This document shows, piece after piece, positions 58,321-64,000 of a DNA stretch of 64,000 nt. Source of the DNA: Stipa capillata (taxonomy: Eukaryota; Streptophyta; Magnoliopsida; Poales; Poaceae); NCBI GenBank assembly GCA_019208055.1, contig JAGXJF010003911.1:372001-436000 (forward strand), read 5' to 3'. A program made the position numbers and the translations under genes. The notes beneath the pieces are model-generated. The model did not search any database. It saw nothing but the letters and a program-made list of their open reading frames with translations, and was not told the origin of the DNA. Numbering within the stretch: the stretch's first letter is position 1; the number at the start of each line of letters is the position of its first letter.

Positions 58321-59259
58321 TTCGTAAAATTAACCTATGTTCATAACGCAGGAGACTCGTAATATATAGCTTGATATGTTGGACTGATCTATAATAACAA
58401 ATTTAGGTTTACGACTTTTTTTTAACTACGTAGTCTACTTCTTTTATTCAAAAATCGTACTCCACTTCTATTTCTTCCATATTTTGCTACTTCTGTATAA
58501 CTATTTCGTAGTATCATCAACTGTACGATCAAATCGTGACATACGAGATCGTAGACGAAATTCAATTTCTAAAACGCCACAAGTATATTATTCTAAAACG
58601 ACTCAGGTACATAATATATGTGCATATATTGTGCTATGCCTCTGTGTGATCCTTTGTACAACATGGATAGATTGATTCTCTAAGGACATAAACCCCTTTA
58701 CTATATGCTGATAAGAATTGACATTGATTTTGGCTCTACCTGAGCATCAGGTTGTATGCTATGCTGGCTAGGGATTCGGTGTTTTACTTTTATCCTAAAC
58801 TGATTAATGATCATTGTTGCCTTCAGAATTTTTTTCTACCCCAAATCTACCGTGCTAATAATAAGTTACACAACATAAAATTTTGTAATTAATAAACTAA
58901 TTCTATAAATTTTATCGAAATTAGGGTATACCTGACCGACGAAAAATCCGCAGCTGCGCCTCCTCTTTTTTTCTTATTCTCTTCTCCTCTTCTTCCTCCT
59001 TCTTCTCCTCTTCTTCTTCCTCCCTCCTTTTCTTCTTCTCTTCTCTTCCTTCCTCTTCTCTTCTTCTCCTCTCTCCTATCTCTCTCCCACGCCGCGCCGC
59101 CGCCCCACGGCCTCGCCGCCAGCCGCCGCGCTGCCCACGCCGCCGGCCGCCGCGCTGCCCCCGCCGCCGGTCTCCCCGCTCGGCCCGGCATACCCCCGCC
59201 GCCTCCTACGCCTCGGCTAAGCGTGTGTGTGGTGCGCGCGTGCGGGGCGACCGAGTCGG
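58321..59259. other. MULE 5' region upstream of the transposase: pyrimidine tract and GC-rich block
   Basis: 58960-59090 is almost pure pyrimidine (CTT/TCC repeats), a purine-rich leader in the transposase sense. 59090-59210 is GC-rich (CCGCCGCGCTGCCC repeats). These are probably promoter and leader of the minus-strand transposase. The minus-strand frame 58889-59473 through here is low-complexity and not considered a gene. Confidence 0.5.
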
Positions 59260-59495
59260 GCCGGTAAATGCCGACTTGGCCCAAGTCGGCGAACCGTTTG
59301 CCGATTTGAGCCAAGTCGGCAACCGGTATGCCGAAATGCACCAAGTCAGCAAATGGTCTGCCGACATGCAGAGGAATTCGGCGTACGCTATGCCGACAAG
59401 CGCTTTTTCGCACCCGGGCTACCGAACTGCGTAGCAATCGGCCAACGCTTTGCCGAATGGCCCTATTGGGCATTTCGGTTGCCGACCGAGTGACA
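59260..59495. repeat. Right subterminal GCCGA...TCGGC array of the MULE
   Basis: Five to six degenerate units like TGCCGACTTGGCCCAAGTCG and TGCCGATTTGAGCCAAGTCG, matching the type of array at the left end but less regular. Confidence 0.8.
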
Positions 59496-59577
59496 TTTTT
59501 TATATATTTTCAAATCGTGTTATACTTCTGCGATTTATAGGAAAAAAATAATATTTAAAAAAAACTCGCGTAAAATA

Positions 59578-59628
59578 CAACTAGCAGCGTAGCAGCCCAG
59601 AGCCAGGACATCACACTCTCCTCCCCTT
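59578..59628 (-). other. Gypsy polypurine tract and LTR start (split by the MULE)
   Basis: In the minus sense, AAGGGGAGGAGAG (59628-59616) runs into TGTGATGTCCTGGCTCTGGG, a polypurine tract followed by a 3' LTR start. The LTR continues on the other side of the MULE (51152 to about 50867). Confidence 0.5.
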
Positions 59629-60179
59629 GAAATGCGGCTTGCCCTCAAGCCGATGTTGTAGAACCATTGATGATCGAAGGATTTAGAGCCACCAGAATAC
59701 CCTGGAATGTGTATCATCAACTCCAAATGCAAAACACTTCGTAGAAATTCTTCGTCCCGAAAGGTCAGGCTGGCCATAGGATGTGACCAGCGACTCTTGA
59801 GCACTGCAATTCCATGGTCCAACTGCATCGTATTTTTCTTGTCAACGAAGGTCCCCCACAAACGAGGGAAGCTGCACCTATGCTTCAGATGACAAGAGGA
59901 TTCAGAAATGTCCAATGATCCCACACAAGTATCCCGCCTGTTGCGACATGCTCTGCCTTGGTGCCCTGCCTTCGCCTCCGTCGTTGATAGTTTCATACAT
60001 GGGACTTGGTACGCCATCTTGCAAATCTGCGCGATTTGCTCTTATGTTCCTTCCTACAATCGAAATGCCTTGAATATAAAATTCCGTACTAGTGGAGAGG
60101 CACGCATCGGCTGGTTGGATTTAAAGCGACAGCAACTCAACTGCTTCCAAACATATAAAGAGAAGATGAACTAAAAGGG
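59629..60179. other. Unassigned sequence with first copy of a dispersed repeat
   Basis: 59629-59940 lies upstream of the polypurine tract on the minus strand and may be the untranslated internal end of the gypsy element. 59941-60155 matches 63074-63263 (see repeat entry). Confidence 0.4.
59941..60155 (+). repeat. Direct repeat, copy 1 (flanks LINE remnant)
   Basis: Shares GCGACATGCT, GGGACTT(G/A)GTACGCCATCT, GATTTGCTCTTATGTTCCTT, AAAATTCCGTAC, GGTGGAGAGGCACG-like and AGCAACTCAACTGCTTCCAA, in the same order, with copy 2 at 63074-63263. By eye about 80 percent similar. Confidence 0.7.
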
Positions 60180-62660
60180 TACCGGCCTGCCAAGAAGAAA
60201 CACATCTATGAGGGAGATAACAACACTTACTTCCACATGGTAGCGAATGAAAAACACCGTAAACATTGTATATTACAACTAAAACAAAATGAGGGTGTCA
60301 TTGTGGGTGATGGTCGGCTTCTTGCCTACATCACTAACTACTATAAAGGTTTGCTTGGCCCTCGTCCGATTGATTATCTCTCCATGCTTGAGGATCATGG
60401 AGATGCATCATGTCTCCTCGGAGGAGAACAACCTTCTCACATATGAGTTCACTAAGAAGAAGGTTTATAAGGCAGTCTTCTAGATGAAATACAATAAGGC
60501 ATCGAGCCCAGATGGCTTCCTAGCAGAGTTCTATCAAAAGTTCTAAGAGATCATTAAGGAAGACTTGATGGCGCTCTTCAATAACTTCCATCGAGGAGTT
60601 TTGCTCCAAGATAGTCTAAATTTTGAGGGTCATCACTCTACTGCTCAAAAAGGAGGATGCCTCATAAATCCAATAATATAGGCCCATCTTCTTGTTGAAT
60701 GTTAGTTTTAAATTTTTATCAAGGTTGGTACCAACCGTGTGGTGTTGTGGCACAACATATGGTTAGACCAACACAAATGACATTTTTGCCCGGTCGATAT
60801 ATAATGGAATGAGTGGTCATTCTCCATGAAACGGTGCGTGAGTTGGACAGGAAAAAGATGGATAGGATAATCTTTAAGATTGGTTTTGAAAATATCTATG
60901 ATAAAGTCAAATGGCCATTTCTGCAACAAACTGTGAGAATGAAAGTATTCCCATCCAAGTGGTTTACTTGGGTGAATCATTTTATGCAAGGTGGAAGTGT
61001 TGGCATTAAAGTCAACGATGACGTGGGTCACTTCTTTCAAACTTCCAAAGGGCTCAGTCAAGGGGACCCATGTCTCCAATACTTTTTAACATTATGGTAC
61101 ATGTTGGCCGTCATGATAGCTCGAGCTAAAGAGGATGGCCAAGTCCACAGGGTAGTCCTCCACTTAATGGAGGATGGAGTATCCATTCTTTAATATATGA
61201 CCAATACTATTGTATTTATGGAGCATGATCTTGAACAAGCAAAAAATATGAAGATCTTGCTTTGTGTATTTGAGCAACTATCTGGTCTAAAAATCAACTT
61301 CCATAAGAGCGAGCTCTTCTACTTTGGACAAGCCAAAGAGCAAGAAAAGCAATACAAACAACTCTTTAGGTGTGAGATAGGATCCCTACCCTTTCGATAT
61401 TTAGGAATTTTGATTCATTACCATAAGTTGTGTAATAAGGATAGAAAAGGAGTTGAGGATCACTTTGAAAAGAAACTTAGTAGTTGAAAAGGCAAGAATT
61501 TGTTGTGACATCTTGTCCTCATCAACTCAATTCTGAGTAGCTTACCAATGTTCATTTATCCTTATTTGATGTGTCCAAAGGGATATAGAAAAGATTGGAT
61601 TTTTATCGATCTAGGTTCGCCTGGCAGAGCGACAATCGAAAGAAGAATATAGCTCACTAAATGGAGCATGGTCTATAGGCCTAAGGAACAGGGGGTCTTG
61701 GTATATAGGACTTGGAACAAAAAATACATGCTTACTCAGTAAATGGCTTTTCAAATTTCTCACTAGGGACGAGGTGTGGCAAGAACTATTACGTAACAAA
61801 TACTTACGCTCCAAAACTTTGAACAAGTCGAGGGGAAGCCGATGAACTCCCAGTTCTGGAAAGAAACTTAAGCATCAGTTCTTACGGCATGGTTACTTCC
61901 TCCCAAATATGAAAAGGGGATCCGGTTTTGGGAGGACGTTTTGGCTTGGTGCCAATCCGCAGCATGACCAATATCCGAGCTTATATCATATAGCCCATAA
62001 GAAAAATGCTACTTTAGCGGAGGTGATGAGTTCAACCCCGCTGAACATTAGCTTCCGTCGTGTGTTGATTGGTCCTAAGTGGCAGGTTTGGATAGTCCTT
62101 ATTACGCGCCTAGCCTCCGTAACTATCACACATGAGTAGAATGAGTTGTGATGGAGGTTACTATCGTCTATCTAGTTTACGGTTCACTCGATGTACGCCT
62201 CCTTGTGTGATATAGCTTATGCGTTTCGTCATAAGTTTATTTGGAAACTTAAAATCTCCCTAAAGATAAATTTTGTCCTTTGATACCTAAGGAAGGATGT
62301 TATCTTGACAAAAGACAACCTTGCCAGGCGTCAATAGCGGGGCACTAAGCAACGTTGCTTTTTTAGCGACCACAGAACGATTTAAATTTGATTATTTACT
62401 TGCGCCTTTACTCGCTTTTTGTGTGGCACATTTTACATCGATTTTAATCTTCTACCACCTCTAAGCATTTCTAATATGTTTGAGAATTGGTTAACGAGAT
62501 TGGATCGGTCGCTTAAGGCACAAATTTTTTGTAGGAGTGGGTACTTTATGTTGGTCTCTTTGACTTTGTCGAAATGATACAGTATTTGATAAAAAGAAAG
62601 TTTCAATGTTTTAATTGGTTCCGTACATGATCCTCAATGCAGCGTGTGGAGAACATATAT
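60180..62660 (+). pseudogene. Old LINE (non-LTR retrotransposon) reverse transcriptase remnant
   Basis: Plus-strand frames in sequence encode a plant LINE: HMVANEKHRKHCILQLKQNE (60240), the first RT blocks about 60300-60660, VVILHETVRELDRKK (60812), GLSQGDPCLQYF (about 61050; GxxQGDP motif), LCVFEQLSGLKINFHKSEL (61262), RYLGILIHYHKL (61400) and, after 62200, DVILTKDNLARRQ with a zf-RVT-like stretch. The catalytic YADD box position reads YMTNT (about 61195) after a stop. There are many stops and frame changes, no intact frame longer than about 125 codons, and no identifiable A-tail or target duplication. It is much older than the LINE at 10067. Confidence 0.8.
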
Positions 62661-63446
62661 ACTTTAGCTACTGGGTGTAGCTAATTCAAGGTGTATCTCA
62701 GGCCTTGTCTACCCGAGTTGAAGGACAAACTAACAACAGACTTAGGAATACTTTTTTTTTAGAATGACTTAGGAATACTTGATTGAGTTTGTATTGGTTG
62801 AGTGTATTGCTTTCTATTCCGTTTTTGAAGGAGTGAACTTTATGTATAAACTGATCTCTAATAAAGTCAAGACTGTGTGCATTGGTTGATACGGAGACCG
62901 GGAGCTCTATCTTCTTTGTCTAAAAAGTATATCAAATGTTTAATGGATATGTTATTTCTAAATTGTTTGATAAATTGTTACAAGTTCATCGCAGCCACGG
63001 ACGGCCTATGAACGTTAGGCTCGATTGGTCGTGCGAGTTAGTAGTAGCTCTGCCGTTTGCATGACCGGCCAGGTGCGACATGCTTTTGTACTTGGGACTT
63101 AGTACGCCATCTTTGGCGAATCTGCATGATTTGCTCTTATGTTCCTTGCTAAAACCAAGTGCCTTGCGTCTAAAATTCCGTACCGGTGGAGAGGCACGGC
63201 CCGGCTGGTTGGATTGCGTGCTTGTTGGATCTGAAGCCAGCAACTCAACTGCTTCCAACAATATTGGATGTCACATCGTTTACACCGTGCAAATTTGATC
63301 ATGTATAGCGTCAGCCACGCTTCCAAAGCGAAAAATCTTCCTAAACCGTGGCGTTCTATCACGACTTCATGACCATGCAATAGATGAGAGCGTACGACTT
63401 GGGGAGGCAACCGGCGAACTGGTTGCTACAGGTGAGGGGTGAGAAA
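62661..63446. other. Unassigned sequence with second copy of a dispersed repeat
   Basis: AT-rich up to about 62980, then a segment similar to 59941-60155. Open frames at 62986-63410 overlap antisense and are not considered genes. Confidence 0.4.
63074..63263 (+). repeat. Direct repeat, copy 2
   Basis: Matches 59941-60155 in the same orientation. The two copies bracket the LINE remnant, 3.1 kb apart. Confidence 0.7.
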
Positions 63447-63641
63447 TGATAGAATATGCGATTGATACCTATCCTGTTAGTTTGGTATAATTAGATTGTG
63501 TCTATTCTTACCATCAGTGTATCACGTAAATATGTAAACTGATCTGTAACCTATTCTATTTGTCTATATAAAGCAATGATGCCACACCGTGTTTGGTGAT
63601 TGAGCATCTTCCCTCAAACCCATCTACCTCATTGTTTGACA
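63447..63641 (+). repeat. Ty1/copia 5' LTR (second copia element)
   Basis: The stretch starts TGATAGAATATGCGATTG and ends CATTGTTTGACA, with TATATAAAG near 63565 as a promoter. It lies directly before a primer-binding-site sequence (TGGTATCAGATT, 63642). The left boundary is estimated from the TG...CA rule. The 3' LTR would be outside the window. Confidence 0.7.
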
Positions 63642-63670
63642 TGGTATCAGATTGGATCGATTCTTGAGCA

Positions 63671-64000
63671 ATGTCTTCCGCTGCTTTCACCGGTGATTCC
63701 ACCAACGGCGCGCTCGCTTCCACGGCGATGCCATCCCTAGGCACTATGTCCTCCTCTCCGATCCACTTTGGTCATCTCATCACCATCAAACTCACGTCTC
63801 AGAACTATCTCTTCTGGCGCGCACAGGTTCTTCCCCTTCTGCGCAGCAATCTCCTCATGGGCTATGTCGATGGCACCAATCCCTTTCCTTCTGCCACGAT
63901 CCTTGTCACGTCTGCAGCTGGTGCTTCCACGGAAACTACTAATCCGAAGCACGGCGCCTGGGTTCAACATGATCAGGTGATTCTGTCTGCCATCGTTTCT
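63671..64000 (+). CDS. Copia Gag N-terminus (partial, runs off the window)
   Basis: From the ATG at 63671 the frame is open to the window edge (110 codons). It encodes MSSAAFTGDSTNGALA, then HLITIKLTSQNYLFWRAQVL and LLRSNLLMGYVDGT, the typical start of copia Gag proteins (Retrotran_gag_3/UBN2 region: IKLT..NYL.WRAQ..P.LR...L.G..DG). No disruption is visible in the part seen. It differs clearly from the copia element at 34354-39379. Confidence 0.85.
   Translation, partial: MSSAAFTGDSTNGALASTAMPSLGTMSSSPIHFGHLITIKLTSQNYLFWRAQVLPLLRSNLLMGYVDGTNPFPSATILVTSAAGASTETTNPKHGAWVQHDQVILSAIVS

Larger units (their letters stand above)
51163..59567. mobile_element. Mutator-like transposon (MULE), 8405 bp, carrying three genes
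   Basis: The ends begin GAATTTTTTTTAAATATTA (left) and, inverted, GAGTTTTTTTTAAATATTA (right). The terminal inverted repeats extend about 110 bp through TCGCAGAAGTATAACACGAT and TCACTCGGTCGGC with few mismatches. A perfect 10-bp duplication, GCGTAAAATA, flanks the element, fitting the 9-11 bp expected for Mutator elements. Just inside each end lies an array of GCCGA/TCGGC repeats. Genes: GRF zinc-finger-like protein (+, 51642-52265), plant mobile domain protein (-, 52945-55227) and MURA-type transposase (-, 55579-58320). All show lesions, so this copy is probably non-autonomous now. Perfect TSDs and near-intact TIRs argue for a relatively recent insertion. Confidence 0.92.

Noticed and set aside
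1..64000. tRNA, rRNA, CRISPR array or bacterial operon
   Set aside because: None seen on reading both strands; introns, LTRs and MITEs show plant nuclear DNA.

Overview
This is plant nuclear DNA from a grass (Poaceae), most likely rice or a close Oryza relative. That rests on GC-rich exons with GT-AG introns, a dense load of Stowaway-, Tourist- and hAT-type short elements, Ty1/copia and Ty3/gypsy remnants, and grass-expanded families such as DUF1618. The species is an inference from style, not a proven match.

Host genes that look intact are few: a small two-exon protein with one membrane segment (2340-2817, +); a RING finger protein with a hydrophobic C-terminus (5686-6468, +, long 5' UTR intron); a plant calmodulin-binding-domain protein (27975-30533, +, 5' UTR intron); a remorin (31274-32947, -); a pentatricopeptide repeat protein resembling Arabidopsis EMB2076/At3g29290 (43844-46712, +); and a CDK-like Ser/Thr kinase (48391-49566, +). 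Decayed host-like genes are a FAR1/FHY3-type fragment (13192-14065, -), a fragment of an unnamed grass family near 14800-15180 (-), and a DUF1618 pseudogene (39691-41018, +) split by a Stowaway-like element.

The rest is layered transposon insertions, many dated by target-site duplications (TSDs) that can be read directly. They include a Tourist-like element with TTA TSD (196-1038); a short hAT-type element (7060-7225); an almost perfect 244-bp foldback with TAA TSD (8861-9104); a 5'-truncated LINE with a perfect 14-bp TSD (10067-10980); and a 3450-bp hAT element with perfect 8-bp TSD (18751-22200) inserted inside the Ulp1-like gene of a CACTA remnant (about 17480-23740). Further right are a gypsy remnant (23968-24940), a copia element with two LTRs (34354-39379) and an old LINE (60180-62660). 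A new copia element begins at the right edge (63447-64000).

The most interesting object is an 8.4-kb Mutator-like element (51163-59567). It has a perfect 10-bp TSD, TIRs of about 110 bp and arrays of GCCGA...TCGGC repeats just inside both ends. It carries three genes: a GRF-type zinc-finger-like gene (+), a multi-exon plant mobile domain gene (-) and a MURA-type transposase (-). All three have at least one visible disruption. It sits inside what looks like a gypsy LTR.

No tRNA, rRNA, CRISPR array or bacterial-style operon was seen.
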